From: Flavobacterium sp. LHD-80
GTDB taxonomy: Bacteria > Bacteroidota > Bacteroidia > Flavobacteriales > Flavobacteriaceae
Direction of reading: 5' to 3'
NCBI RefSeq assembly: GCF_030929605.1
Contig: NZ_JAVFVS010000004.1
Location: forward strand, 1 to 64,000
DNA: 64,000 nt
Shown here piece by piece: positions 17,611-26,803 of the stretch. The notes beneath the pieces are model-generated. The model was not told the origin of the DNA. It searched no databases and was given only the letters and a program-made list of their open reading frames with translations. Positions within the stretch are counted from its first letter, which is position 1. Every line of letters starts with the position of its first letter. Both the position numbers and the translations under genes were made by a program.

Positions 17611-18379
17611 CTGTTTTTAAAAACGATTTTTTCGAATCTTTCTGCTCAAATTCAAGCAATCCATCATAAATCAAATGTCTTACTTGGTCGCGGAGTTCTT
17701 TTCTGTTTTCGCTTGTCAATCCGCTTGTTTCAACAAATGGCAGTATTCTTGCACGCATTTTACCAGGGCTTCCGCTTAAAAAAGTATATGAAAAACGTTT
17801 TTTATTATCTGGAAAAACAATCGGAACAATTGGAATCTGGTGATCAATTGCTAAACGAAAAGCACCGTCTTTAAATTCATCCAATAAAACACTTTCATCA
17901 TCTGGAACACCGCCTTCGGGAAAAATACAAATACTAAGTCCTTGATTAAGTCTGTTTTGCGCTCTTTTGAAAACTTCATTTTTACTTTTTGAAGAATTTC
18001 TATCTACTAAAATACAAGTCCTTTTGTAGAAAAATCCAAACAACGGAATCTTCACCAATTCTTTCTTTCCAACAAAAACAAACGGATTTTTAATAATCGC
18101 CAACATCAGCATAATATCTGTCATCGAAGTATGATTGGCGACGATCATATAGCTTGTGTTTTTAATAAGCTTTTGCTCGCGCTTTACTTTGTAATAAAAA
18201 CCCATGCCGTAAAGGATAAATTTAGACCAAATGCGGGCCATTTTAAAAAAATAGGGGTATCCGCTCTCTGATATGATAGAAATCAGTAAAAACGGCAACA
18301 TAATCAATATCGGAATGGCCATTAAAACATAAAACCAAATGCGCCACAAAACCCAAAAAACAATTTTAAATATTTTCAT
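17594..18379 (-). CDS. plsC: 1-acyl-sn-glycerol-3-phosphate acyltransferase
   Basis: 261 residues. The N-terminal hydrophobic anchor spans ~8-35. The HX4D catalytic motif is NHTSMTD (about residue 82), and the phosphate-binding block is FPEGGVPDDE (EGG form of FPEGxR). PIVPIVFPDN provides the last conserved block. It acylates lysophosphatidic acid to phosphatidic acid in the inner membrane. It reads towards recA and stands alone. The related hemolysin/ornithine-lipid acyltransferases are a possible alternative, but the motifs fit PlsC best. Confidence 0.85.
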   Translation of the reverse strand: MKIFKIVFWVLWRIWFYVLMAIPILIMLPFLLISIISESGYPYFFKMARIWSKFILYGMGFYYKVKREQKLIKNTSYMIVANHTSMTDIMLMLAIIKNPFVFVGKKELVKIPLFGFFYKRTCILVDRNSSKSKNEVFKRAQNRLNQGLSICIFPEGGVPDDESVLLDEFKDGAFRLAIDHQIPIVPIVFPDNKKRFSYTFLSGSPGKMRARILPFVETSGLTSENRKELRDQVRHLIYDGLLEFEQKDSKKSFLKTEPGNP

Positions 18380-18481
18380 AGCTTCAAATGTAAGAAAACG
18401 GGAGTGAATTTAGATTTTTAGATCATTAGATTTTTAGACTTTTTTTGAAAAAAAACTTTAAATCATTCAGATGTTTAATAA

Positions 18482-18552
18482 ACTTTGCGGACTTTGCGAA
18501 AAACTTTGCGACCTTTGCGTTTAGAAAAAATAAACTTGCAATCTTTGCAGTT
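18482..18552 (+). repeat. ctttgcg-type short repeats upstream of trpS
   Basis: The word actttgcg or a near copy occurs five times within 70 bp (aaactttgcgg, actttgcgaa, actttgcgac, ctttgcgttt, tctttgcag). Each carries a TTTG core, like the -7 box of Bacteroidota promoters. Confidence 0.5.
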
Positions 18553-18572
18553 AAAGAATAAGAAAAACTAGA

Positions 18573-19547
18573 ATGGCAAAAATACTTACTGGCGTTCAGA
18601 GTACTGGAACACCGCACTTAGGCAATTTATTGGGAGCAATTATTCCTGCAATTGAGTTATCAAACAATCCGGCAAACGAATCTTATTTGTTTATCGCCGA
18701 TTTACATTCAATCACGCAAATTAAAGACGGTAAAACTTTAAGAGAAAATACATATAGCACTGCTGCCGCTTGGCTTGCATGTGGTTTAAATCCTGATAAA
18801 GTTACTTTTTACAGACAATCTGATGTAACTCAAACTGCCGAGTTGACTTGGTATTTAAGCTGTTTTTTTCCGTTCCAAAGATTGACTTTGGCACATTCAT
18901 TCAAAGATAAATCAGATCGTTTAGACGACGTTAACGCTGGACTTTTTACATATCCGATGTTAATGGCAGCCGATATTTTGTTGTATGATGCTGAATTTGT
19001 TCCTGTTGGAAAAGACCAATTGCAACATTTAGAAATTACACGTGATGTTGCTTCTCGTTTTAACCATCAAATGGGAGAAACTTTTGTAATTCCAGAAGCT
19101 AAGATTCAAGAAGACAGCATGTTGATTCCTGGAACTAATGGTGGAAAAATGAGTAAATCTGCTAATAACATCATCAATATTTTTCTTGATGATAAAGTTT
19201 TACGCAAACAAGTTATGAGTATTGAAACTGACAGTACTCCACTTGAAGAGCCTAAAAATCCGGATACCTGCAACGCTTTTGCAATTTATTCTTTACTTGC
19301 GAATGAAGCTCAAATTGCTGAAATGAGAGCCAATTATTTAGGTGGAAATTACGGCTACGGTCATGCCAAACAAGCTTTGTTTGAATTGATTACAGAAAAA
19401 TTTAAAACCGAAAGAGAAAAATACAATTACTACATAAACAACCTTGAAGAAGTAGATTCGTTACTGAAAAAAGGTGCTGCAAAAGCTTCAATCGTTGCCG
19501 ACGGAGTTTTAGCAAAAGTTCGTAACGTTCTTGGATTTGAAAAATAA
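18573..19547 (+). CDS. trpS: Tryptophanyl-tRNA synthetase
   Basis: 324 residues, normal for bacterial TrpRS. The class I HIGH motif appears as TPHLGN (about residues 13-18) and KMSKS as GGKMSKSANN (about 193-202). The tryptophan-binding region PMLMAADILLYDAEFVPVGK, continuing DQLQHLEITRD, is intact. It charges tRNA-Trp in the cytosol and is monocistronic with its own terminator. Confidence 0.97.
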   Translation: MAKILTGVQSTGTPHLGNLLGAIIPAIELSNNPANESYLFIADLHSITQIKDGKTLRENTYSTAAAWLACGLNPDKVTFYRQSDVTQTAELTWYLSCFFPFQRLTLAHSFKDKSDRLDDVNAGLFTYPMLMAADILLYDAEFVPVGKDQLQHLEITRDVASRFNHQMGETFVIPEAKIQEDSMLIPGTNGGKMSKSANNIINIFLDDKVLRKQVMSIETDSTPLEEPKNPDTCNAFAIYSLLANEAQIAEMRANYLGGNYGYGHAKQALFELITEKFKTEREKYNYYINNLEEVDSLLKKGAAKASIVADGVLAKVRNVLGFEK

Positions 19548-19556
19548 AAAATCAAA

Positions 19557-19598
19557 CAAAAAAAGCCTGAAAGAAAATTAATCTCTCAGGCTTTTTTA
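19557..19598 (+). terminator. trpS terminator (bidirectional)
   Basis: aaaaaaagcctga / tcaggcttttttt stem with T-runs on both strands; it also sits just after the end of the convergent gene at 19617. Confidence 0.85.
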
Positions 19599-19616
19599 TA
19601 TTCTATAATTAGACTT

Positions 19617-20465
19617 CTAAGCTCGTGCCAACGCCATAATCACGCGTAAAATAATCACTATAATCGCAAAGATTGACCAGCCAGAAAGGCCTGAAGAACC
19701 TCCAGAATCAGTTACTCTTTCGTTTGCTACATCAAGAGCATCTTTGTTTTTTCGGAACAAATTATTCAGTTCAAAATTAACTGCATTATAATTCACTAAT
19801 GATGAAATCATTGGGTTCATTAATTCATGTCTCACTGCCGAATTACTATGCAAATTATAAACCTTGTTGTAAACTGTTTTAATTTTTTCATCTTTTTCAG
19901 CAGATCTGAAATGAGAAACTAAAACATAAAAACTGCGATATTTAAGGAATTCAACTGTTCTATTTATATCATTTAATTGCAAGCTTCCATTAATTGAATT
20001 TGCTGCAAAATCAAGCTTTTCAGATAATTTCTTGCTTAAATTTTCCAAAGAATTTTCAGGAAGATATTCCTTAACTTCCAAAAGATCATCAATGTTATCA
20101 AATCTATTTTGTTCAATCAATTGATCTAAAATTGAATCTAAATCTTTCGATAAAAATTTATCAATAAACGCCTGAACATCAGCTTTACTGGAAGAAACTG
20201 TATAATCAGAACTAAATCTGTTACGTGAATAATTCTTTTTAGAAAAGAAATTATATAAGATTCGATTGTTAGAAATAAACAACAATTGTCCAGCAAAATT
20301 AGTCATCGCTAAAACTAAATTATCGCCTAGATCTGGCTGTAAATTTGAGTTTCCTGAGCGTTCAATTTCAAACTGTCGTCTTGCTTTTTCAATGTCTTCG
20401 GGGCTGAAATCTCTCAGGTTTTCTTTGTAGATTCCGGCATTTTCAAATAGTTCAATTATATTCAT
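19617..20465 (-). CDS. Uncharacterised tail-anchored protein
   Basis: 282 residues, largely helical and polar, without a signal peptide. It ends with a Gly/Ser linker (DSGGSSGLSG) and a single hydrophobic segment (WSIFAIIVIILRVIMALA), suggesting a C-terminally anchored membrane protein with a cytoplasmic body. No family recognised. It lies 75 bp downstream of dprA on the same strand and may share its transcript. Confidence 0.6.
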   Translation of the reverse strand: MNIIELFENAGIYKENLRDFSPEDIEKARRQFEIERSGNSNLQPDLGDNLVLAMTNFAGQLLFISNNRILYNFFSKKNYSRNRFSSDYTVSSSKADVQAFIDKFLSKDLDSILDQLIEQNRFDNIDDLLEVKEYLPENSLENLSKKLSEKLDFAANSINGSLQLNDINRTVEFLKYRSFYVLVSHFRSAEKDEKIKTVYNKVYNLHSNSAVRHELMNPMISSLVNYNAVNFELNNLFRKNKDALDVANERVTDSGGSSGLSGWSIFAIIVIILRVIMALARA

Positions 20466-20539
20466 TTAACTTTAGGTTTTTGGTTAAACAAATATATTCT
20501 TTAAATCATTTAATCCTAATTTCAGTGTTAAAAAAACAC

Positions 20540-21640
20540 TTAAATAGCCTCAAACATTTTGCCTGGCAAGGGTCGAATTAATCCTTTGAGTTCCATATTT
20601 AAAAGAATTCCAGATATTTTAAAAATCGGGAAATTACACTCTAAAGCAATTATATCTAATAGTTCTTTTCCGTTTTTAATCAGGAAATTATAAATGTTTT
20701 CCTCATCAGGATTCAACTCAACAAAAAGCTGTCTTTGAATTGTTTTTTGCTTATTTTCAAGATCCCAATTCAGGACATAAATCAAATCGGCCACACTTGT
20801 AAGTACATTTGCTTTTTGCGTTTTAATTAAATCATTGCAACCTTGACTGTATCTATCAGAAACACGTCCCGGAACAGCAAAAACTTCACGATTATAATCA
20901 TTAGCTAAATTGGCTGTGATTAATGATCCTCCTCTGTCTGCAGATTCTATCACAATTGTTGCCTCCGTCATTCCGGCCACAATTCGGTTGCGACGCACAA
21001 ACTTCTCTTTATCAGGATTTGAAGAGCTCCAAAATTCTGTAATAAATCCACCGTTTTCTTCCATTTTTGCAATATACTTTTTGTGCGTTTTGGGATAAAT
21101 TTGATTTAATCCATGTGCCAAAACACCAATCGTCTGCAAGTTATTTTCCATCGCTAACTGATGTGCCACAATATCAACACCATAAGCAAAGCCACTAACG
21201 ATTACAGGATCTAGTGGTACAAGATCTTCAATAAGTTTTTTACAAAAATCAATTCCGTAAGAGGTAACTTGTCGAGTCCCTACAATACTTATTATTTTTT
21301 TTCCTTTTAGATCAATATTTCCAGAAGTAAACAACAAAACAGGTCCATCAATACAATGTTTTAGGCGCTCAGGATAACTTTCATCTTGAAAATACGAAAC
21401 ATTTATTCCATCTGATTTTATAAATTCGAGTTCTTGATTTGCTTTTTCAAAAACAGTTTTGTCTTTCAAATTTTTAAGCAAAACAGAACCAACTCCATCT
21501 ATTCCGGCAATTTGAATCGATTTTGCTTTAAAAACTGCTTCGGCACTTCCACAATGTGTCAGTAATTTTTTCGCCATAATATCACCCACTCCATCCACTT
21601 TAAGTAAGGCTAACAAGTAAAATAATTCCTGGTCTGACAT
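20540..21640 (-). CDS. dprA: DNA-processing protein DprA
   Basis: 366 residues. An N-terminal helix-hairpin-helix (KVDGVGDIMAKKLLTHCGS) is followed by the Rossmann core (IISIVGTRQVTSYG, VIVSGFAYGVDIVAHQLAM, KEKFVRRNRIVAGMTEATIV, DRGGSLITANLAN, FAVPGRVSDRYSQGCNDLIK). A C-terminal winged-helix of DprA type (about 300-366) is present. DprA loads RecA on single-stranded DNA during transformation. No other competence gene lies nearby. Confidence 0.95.
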   Translation of the reverse strand: MSDQELFYLLALLKVDGVGDIMAKKLLTHCGSAEAVFKAKSIQIAGIDGVGSVLLKNLKDKTVFEKANQELEFIKSDGINVSYFQDESYPERLKHCIDGPVLLFTSGNIDLKGKKIISIVGTRQVTSYGIDFCKKLIEDLVPLDPVIVSGFAYGVDIVAHQLAMENNLQTIGVLAHGLNQIYPKTHKKYIAKMEENGGFITEFWSSSNPDKEKFVRRNRIVAGMTEATIVIESADRGGSLITANLANDYNREVFAVPGRVSDRYSQGCNDLIKTQKANVLTSVADLIYVLNWDLENKQKTIQRQLFVELNPDEENIYNFLIKNGKELLDIIALECNFPIFKISGILLNMELKGLIRPLPGKMFEAI

Positions 21641-21844
21641 TGTTTAAAAATATTATGTAAAATAGAATTAAAAACTAAAACAATTTAAAGCTGCAAATAT
21701 GGTTAATTTAAAGTAATTTCTTAATAAATTTATAATTTTATACTTATGAGCATTTGTTAAATCTCATTCATCAATATTTAAATAATTGATAATTAATTGT
21801 ATATAAAATAATCTCAATTGTTAATAAAAATTGTGAATAAAATT

Positions 21845-21873
21845 TTGATAACTATATTCGTTCCATAACTTTG
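21845..21873 (+). promoter_or_regulatory. Bacteroidota-type promoter of the HU-SPOR gene
   Basis: TTG (21845-21847), 18 bp, TAACTTTG (21866-21873). The ATG follows five bases later, so the leader is extremely short. Confidence 0.7.
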
Positions 21874-21878
21874 TTACT

Positions 21879-22844
21879 ATGAAAATCGAAACTTACATAG
21901 GACAGTTATTGTATCGTTATCAGTGTGTAACGGTTCCAGGCTTTGGTGCATTTTTGACGGAAATTCAGTCAGCGCAGCTGAATGAAAACACTAATTCTTT
22001 CTCTCCGCCAAAAAAAATGATCACTTTTAACAGTCATTTAAAAAACAATGACGGTTTGCTTGCTAATCATATTGCACATGCTGAAAAAACATCATACGGT
22101 TTTGCTGTAAGCGCTATTGCTTTTGAAGTTTTAAGCTGGAAAAAAACACTTGAAGAAGACGGAACAATCAGTTTAAAAAACATTGGTGATATTCGTTTGA
22201 ATTCTGAAAAAAATATCATTTTCACACCAAATGATCAAACAAACTATTTAGCAACTTCGTTTGGACTAAGTCCGTTTATTTCTCCTGTTATCAAAAAAGA
22301 AGTTCTTGAGCGCAAATTAGAAGTAATTTCGGAGAAAGAAACTGTGGCTCTTTATAATGATGAAGAAACACGTTCGTCAAATTCGTTCCTAAAATATGCG
22401 GCTATTTTTGTTCTAGGACTTGGAATTACAGGAAGTATTGGATATCCATTATACCAAAATCAAATTGCATCGCAAACATTAGTTGTTGAAAGCGCTGTTC
22501 AGAAAAAAGTAGAGAACAAAATTCAAGAAGCGACTTTCTTTATTCAAAATCCTTTGCCAGCAGTAACGCTTTCTGTTGATTCTGCAAAAGTAGAATCGCC
22601 TGAAGCTAAACTAATGCCGTACCACATTATGGCTGGTGCTTTTAGAAGCGAAGAAAATGCACGAAAAGCATATAACCAATTGATTAAAGATGGTTATCAG
22701 GCGCGAATGCTTGGTGAAAACAAACATGGCTTATTCCCGGTTTTATACGGAAGTTATGCAACAATGGCCGAAGCAACAAAAGCTCAAAAAGAAATACAAA
22801 AAGGCGAAAATCCAGATGCATGGATTTTAGTCGAAAACTTATAA
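21879..22844 (+). CDS. HU-like (CCDC81-type) N-terminal domain, transmembrane and SPOR protein
   Basis: 321 residues. Residues 1-130 match the paired HU-like domains found in Bacteroidota SPOR proteins (IGQLLYRYQCVTVPGFGAFL, ISLKNIGDIRLN). A membrane segment (~170-192, FLKYAAIFVLGLGITGSIGY) separates them from a periplasmic part that ends in a SPOR domain (YHIMAGAFRSEENARKAYNQ ... YGSYATMAEA). The DNA- or protein-binding head faces the cytoplasm, while the SPOR domain should bind denuded septal peptidoglycan. A division-related role is inferred. Confidence 0.85.
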   Translation: MKIETYIGQLLYRYQCVTVPGFGAFLTEIQSAQLNENTNSFSPPKKMITFNSHLKNNDGLLANHIAHAEKTSYGFAVSAIAFEVLSWKKTLEEDGTISLKNIGDIRLNSEKNIIFTPNDQTNYLATSFGLSPFISPVIKKEVLERKLEVISEKETVALYNDEETRSSNSFLKYAAIFVLGLGITGSIGYPLYQNQIASQTLVVESAVQKKVENKIQEATFFIQNPLPAVTLSVDSAKVESPEAKLMPYHIMAGAFRSEENARKAYNQLIKDGYQARMLGENKHGLFPVLYGSYATMAEATKAQKEIQKGENPDAWILVENL

Positions 22845-22849
22845 ATTCC

Positions 22850-22884
22850 AAAAAAAACTGGTTCAATTGAATCGGTTTTTTTTT
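22850..22884 (+). terminator. Terminator of the HU-SPOR gene
   Basis: aaaactggttc / gaatcggtttt with G-U pairs and a ten-base T-run. Confidence 0.7.
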
Positions 22885-22972
22885 TGCCTTATTCTATTGT
22901 TTAAAAGGCGTAAACTTTCCGTTTTAAATCTCATCCACTTATAATTTCGTTTTTAATAAAACTTAAAAAAGG

Positions 22973-23440
22973 ATGAAAAAAATATTCAAAACGTTTGCCG
23001 TTGCAATGCTCTTTCTAAATTCACAATACTTTATTGCGCAACAAATTAATAAAGATCAAACACAACAAGAATTAGAGTTTCAAAAAGCTGAAAAAGAAGC
23101 GCTAAGAACTTCGGCAGAAAATCATAGAAAACTTGATGATCGAATTTCGGAATTAAGCAAACAGCAAAAAGAGCTTGAAAAACAAAAAAAAGAAGTAGAA
23201 TCAAAAAAGAAAAACCTAACCAAATCTGAAAATAATCTGAAGTCAACAAAAGACAAAATCAGTAAACTTGAGAAGGAAAATCAAAAAATTGAGAACAAAA
23301 TCAACACGACTTCAATTTCAGAAGAAGAAACAACGAAACAAAGGCTAAAAACCAAAGAAAACGAGGTAAGTATTCAAAAACTAAAATTAACGCAAATAAC
23401 GCAGCAAAAAGAGCTTGAAAAAGTCATGTATGCGCTGTAA
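22973..23440 (+). CDS. Secreted coiled-coil protein of unknown function
   Basis: 155 residues. Signal peptide to ~22 (FLNSQYFIAQ). The rest is one long Lys/Glu/Gln coiled coil (SKQQKELEKQKKEVESKKKN and similar heptads). It resembles periplasmic coiled-coil proteins common in Bacteroidota, but no specific function is visible. It has its own terminator and no obvious partner. Confidence 0.65.
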   Translation: MKKIFKTFAVAMLFLNSQYFIAQQINKDQTQQELEFQKAEKEALRTSAENHRKLDDRISELSKQQKELEKQKKEVESKKKNLTKSENNLKSTKDKISKLEKENQKIENKINTTSISEEETTKQRLKTKENEVSIQKLKLTQITQQKELEKVMYAL

Positions 23441-23442
23441 AC

Positions 23443-23473
23443 AAAAAGCCTATTCGAATTGAATAGGCTTTTT
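23443..23473. terminator. Bidirectional terminator
   Basis: Perfect aaaaagcctattc / gaataggcttttt hairpin between the convergent genes ending at 23440 and 23476. Confidence 0.85.
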
Positions 23474-23475
23474 GT

Positions 23476-24237
23476 TTATCGTGAAACAATTTTTGCATCT
23501 TGAATTAGTATTTTTTTACTGCCTTGATATATCGTAAATCGAGCCGGAGGGGAATTTTTTTCGCCCAAAATTATAATTGCACATTCGTAAGTATATTTAT
23601 CGTTTGTAAATTCATATTGGTGATTGCCACCGATACCTTCTACAATAAGTTTTCCGTTGTAAAGAATCATATCGGGCTTTTCGCTCATCTTTTTTCCAGC
23701 AGCCCATGATGCAAAACGATAATTTTTTTTACCTAGGTCATCGATTCTGATAGTAAATTTATCCGTTTCTAAAATGCATATTGGAGTCTGGAAATAAGCG
23801 ATACTTTCATCTAAACCATTTTTCTGCGCGGCGATCAGTTTCTTTCTCAGATCAATTTCAAATTTCGACAAATAGTTCACTGCCGTCAACCTTCCGTCTA
23901 CATCTAGCCAAATGCTTCCTTTGTCAAGCATTGTACCCCGCAAACCCATATCATACCAATTTTTTTTAGGGTTAGATTTTATGATTTCACTTTTAAAATT
24001 TGCATCAAACACTTCGTCGTACCGCTTTATAAAATCGGCTTTGTCGATTATATCAGGTATTGGATATTCCCGATTTAATGGGTAAACAACCAGATCTGCC
24101 AATGTTTCTTTTTTGTTGCTTTTTACGTTTTCAATAAACCGTTTTGCAAAAATCTGATACTCTGAACTTGCTTCTTGGGCAGATGCATAATCGCTGATTA
24201 AAATCGATAGAATTAAAAATAAATAGCTTCTTTTCAT
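23476..24237 (-). CDS. Secreted protein of unknown function
   Basis: 253 residues with a signal peptide (LILSILISDYASA). The N-terminal half (YQIFAKRFIENVKSNKKETL ... ADFIKRYDEVFDANFKSEI) resembles an NTF2-like helix arrangement. The C-terminal half is beta-rich (TKFTIRIDDLGKKNYRFASW-type strands, ARFTIYQGSKKILIQDAKIV). No enzyme motif seen. Monocistronic by position. Confidence 0.6.
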   Translation of the reverse strand: MKRSYLFLILSILISDYASAQEASSEYQIFAKRFIENVKSNKKETLADLVVYPLNREYPIPDIIDKADFIKRYDEVFDANFKSEIIKSNPKKNWYDMGLRGTMLDKGSIWLDVDGRLTAVNYLSKFEIDLRKKLIAAQKNGLDESIAYFQTPICILETDKFTIRIDDLGKKNYRFASWAAGKKMSEKPDMILYNGKLIVEGIGGNHQYEFTNDKYTYECAIIILGEKNSPPARFTIYQGSKKILIQDAKIVSR

Positions 24238-24336
24238 CTTAAAAATATTTTTTAATTAAAAACTAACTATCACAAAAACAATCAAATATAATCAAATTAA
24301 ATTTAGTATTTTTTAGAGTTACTCCCTTCAATAATT

Positions 24337-24352
24337 TGTTTGACGTGGAACA
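24337..24352. other. Outlying parS-like site (one mismatch)
   Basis: tgtttgacgtggaaca differs by one base from tgtttcacgtggaaca. It lies in the intergenic space downstream of the helicase gene, ~4.7 kb from the main cluster. Confidence 0.4.
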
Positions 24353-24418
24353 ATTCTAAGGCAAACAAAATTATTTTAGTTTTCTATTTTACATAATGTT
24401 TTTATAGGAAATCTAAAA

Positions 24419-26698
24419 TCAGTTTATGCTGGCTTTAAACATTTTAAGTTCATCCCAAGTAAATTCATCACCGTATTTTTCCTTCAACGGACTCAAAGAT
24501 TCTTCTTGATAAAACTCAAAAGCATCACGAAGCGCCAGAATTTTATCATCTGGAAGAACATCAACAATATCCACTTTTTTAGTCTGAATCAGTTTAATTA
24601 AATGCGTCTCGACTGTTTGTACGGTCAATTTTCTGATGCGTGCAATATCTTCAATAGAATTTTTCTCGATCCACAGATCGTATGTTTCTTCTACAGTGGT
24701 TTTTTTTATCGCTTTTTCAGCTTCTTTATCAGCTTTTTTATAAGAATAACGCGTAACAGGCTCTTCAACCTGAAACATGTCGGTATTCGACATTTTAAAT
24801 TCCTCTTTGATTTTAGAAATTTTATCGGTTTTATAATTTTTTATCGCTGGAGAAGTCAGACTTTCTTTACTGATTGTTTCACGGGAAACTACTATTTCAA
24901 CCAACAGTTTCGCTTTCATTAAACGTAAAACAGCTTTTGTTTGTAAATCGTCTAACAACGACAATTCTTCATAAAATTCCTTAACCTTTTTAAATTTTTG
25001 AATTTCAGCCATTTTACTTAAAAGATCTGTAACCAGCTTATCCATTGGCTTGAAAAAATAATCGTAAGCCGCCTCTACTCTTTCTTTTACAAAAACCAAA
25101 TCGACAGTTTCACTACTGAAAATCTTATTAAGCTGATTTATAAATTTCTGCGAAGGATTTACTAGCGCTTCGATTGTGTCCAAACGTTTGTGTGCCCACG
25201 CCGAATGTTTAGCTTTTTCAGATCCCGTTGCATTTTCATTATAACTGAAACGGTGATTGCGCCATTCTTGTGCTAAATCTGTCCAATTAAAACTGTTAAT
25301 CAAATAGTTGTGAATAAAATTTTTAGTTTCAAAATGAAGCGAATTTTTCAAATCATCTTCCGAAGCTTTGTTCAAAGCATAATCCATCACATCTTGATCA
25401 TTCGAAAGTCCGTTCATTTGTATCGAAGAAAGCAAAATAAGCCCATTTAAAGACGTTAAACGCGAAAGTGCGACATATGCCTGTCCGGGCAGAAAAACTT
25501 GCGATACATCGAGCGCTGCTTTCTCAAAAGTTAATCCTTGACTTTTATGAACCGTAATTGCCCACGCCAATTTTAGCGGATAATGTGCAAAAGTTCCTAA
25601 AACTTCTTCTTCAATTTCCTTTGTGAGCTCATTTACTTTGTATCGGATATTTTTCCACTCGTATTTTTCGACTTCAATGGTTTTATTTTCTTCTGGAAAA
25701 TGAACAAAAATCTCTTCTGCTGAAAGCGATTTAATGATTCCCATTTTTCCGTTGAAATATCGCTTTTCAAAAGACAAATCATTTTTGACGAACATAACTT
25801 GTGCGCCAACTTTTAATTTCAAATTCTCTTCAACTGGAAAAATTTTCTCGGGAAAGTCGTGAACTACAAAGGGTTGATAAGAAAATTCAATTCCAGGTAA
25901 ATCATTGATTGCCTGTTCATTGATTGCATCTGCCTTTGCATTGTGCGTTGTTAGGGTTATAAAACCGGGGTTCATTTTTAGGTCAAAATCGGGTTTTACA
26001 TATTGATTTAAAACCTGAACGTCCTCTTTTGTAATTTGGTTGTTTCGAAGATTATTTAAAACAGAAATAAAGACATCATCACTTTGACGATAAATCTTAG
26101 ACAATTCAATATACAAAGGCGGATTTTGCTGAATTACATGTGAATGAAAAAAGAATTTTCCTTTGTAATAGTTACGCAAAGTTCGCCATTCTTCATCACG
26201 AATTACTGGCGGAAGCTGTAATAAATCGCCAATAAAAAGTACCTGAACACCACCAAAAGCACGGGTATTTCTTCGAACTGTCTGCATCATAAAATCAATA
26301 GCATCCAGTAAATCGGCACGAAGCATACTGACTTCATCAATAATCAACAGCTCCATATTTCGAATCACATTTCGCTTGACATTGTTCATTTTGAAATGCC
26401 TGCGTAGTGATTCTTTATTCTCAAATTTAACCGTTTCTGTAAACTGAGAACTTTCTTCGTAAGAAGGAATAAAAGCCGAAAAAGGCAACTGAAACATAGA
26501 ATGAATCGTAACACCGCCGGCATTTAGCGCTGCAATACCTGTAGGCGCTACAACAACAGTATTTTTGTGCGTAGTAGCAATAATTTCACGCAAAAGCGTT
26601 GTCTTTCCGGTGCCCGCTTTACCGGTAAGAAAGATCGATTTTTGCGTTTGATTTATGAATTGTAAGGTGTAAGCAGCAGCTTCTGAAACGTTTTGCAT
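24419..26698 (-). CDS. Pif1/RecD-like ATP-dependent helicase with C-terminal helix-turn-helix domain
   Basis: 759 residues. Superfamily 1B motifs: Walker A FLTGKAGTGKTTLLRE (~23-38), VVAPTGIAALNAGG, Walker B LLIIDEVSML, GGVQVLFIGDLLQLPPV, and the C-terminal signature LAWAITVHKSQGLTFEKAAL, then YVALSRLTSLNGLIL. The last ~80 residues (TVEETYDLWIEKNSIEDIAR ... RKLTVQTVETHLIKLIQTKK) form an RQC-like helix-turn-helix (HTH_40). It likely unwinds DNA 5' to 3' in genome maintenance. It is longer than plain Pif1-like bacterial helicases because of this tail. Confidence 0.88.
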   Translation of the reverse strand: MQNVSEAAAYTLQFINQTQKSIFLTGKAGTGKTTLLREIIATTHKNTVVVAPTGIAALNAGGVTIHSMFQLPFSAFIPSYEESSQFTETVKFENKESLRRHFKMNNVKRNVIRNMELLIIDEVSMLRADLLDAIDFMMQTVRRNTRAFGGVQVLFIGDLLQLPPVIRDEEWRTLRNYYKGKFFFHSHVIQQNPPLYIELSKIYRQSDDVFISVLNNLRNNQITKEDVQVLNQYVKPDFDLKMNPGFITLTTHNAKADAINEQAINDLPGIEFSYQPFVVHDFPEKIFPVEENLKLKVGAQVMFVKNDLSFEKRYFNGKMGIIKSLSAEEIFVHFPEENKTIEVEKYEWKNIRYKVNELTKEIEEEVLGTFAHYPLKLAWAITVHKSQGLTFEKAALDVSQVFLPGQAYVALSRLTSLNGLILLSSIQMNGLSNDQDVMDYALNKASEDDLKNSLHFETKNFIHNYLINSFNWTDLAQEWRNHRFSYNENATGSEKAKHSAWAHKRLDTIEALVNPSQKFINQLNKIFSSETVDLVFVKERVEAAYDYFFKPMDKLVTDLLSKMAEIQKFKKVKEFYEELSLLDDLQTKAVLRLMKAKLLVEIVVSRETISKESLTSPAIKNYKTDKISKIKEEFKMSNTDMFQVEEPVTRYSYKKADKEAEKAIKKTTVEETYDLWIEKNSIEDIARIRKLTVQTVETHLIKLIQTKKVDIVDVLPDDKILALRDAFEFYQEESLSPLKEKYGDEFTWDELKMFKASIN

Positions 26699-26746
26699 TC
26701 TGGCAGATATTAAACGTCAAAAGTATCGCATTTTTATAAAAGAAAA

Positions 26747-26775
26747 AAACCTAAATCAGCAACTGATTTAGGTTT
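26747..26775 (-). terminator. Terminator of the OmpH-like gene
   Basis: Perfect 13-bp stem aaacctaaatcag / ctgatttaggttt with a three-base loop, followed on the minus strand by a T-run. Confidence 0.85.
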
Positions 26776-26803
26776 CTTCATTTAATTTAGTTAGTTTGGT
26801 AGT

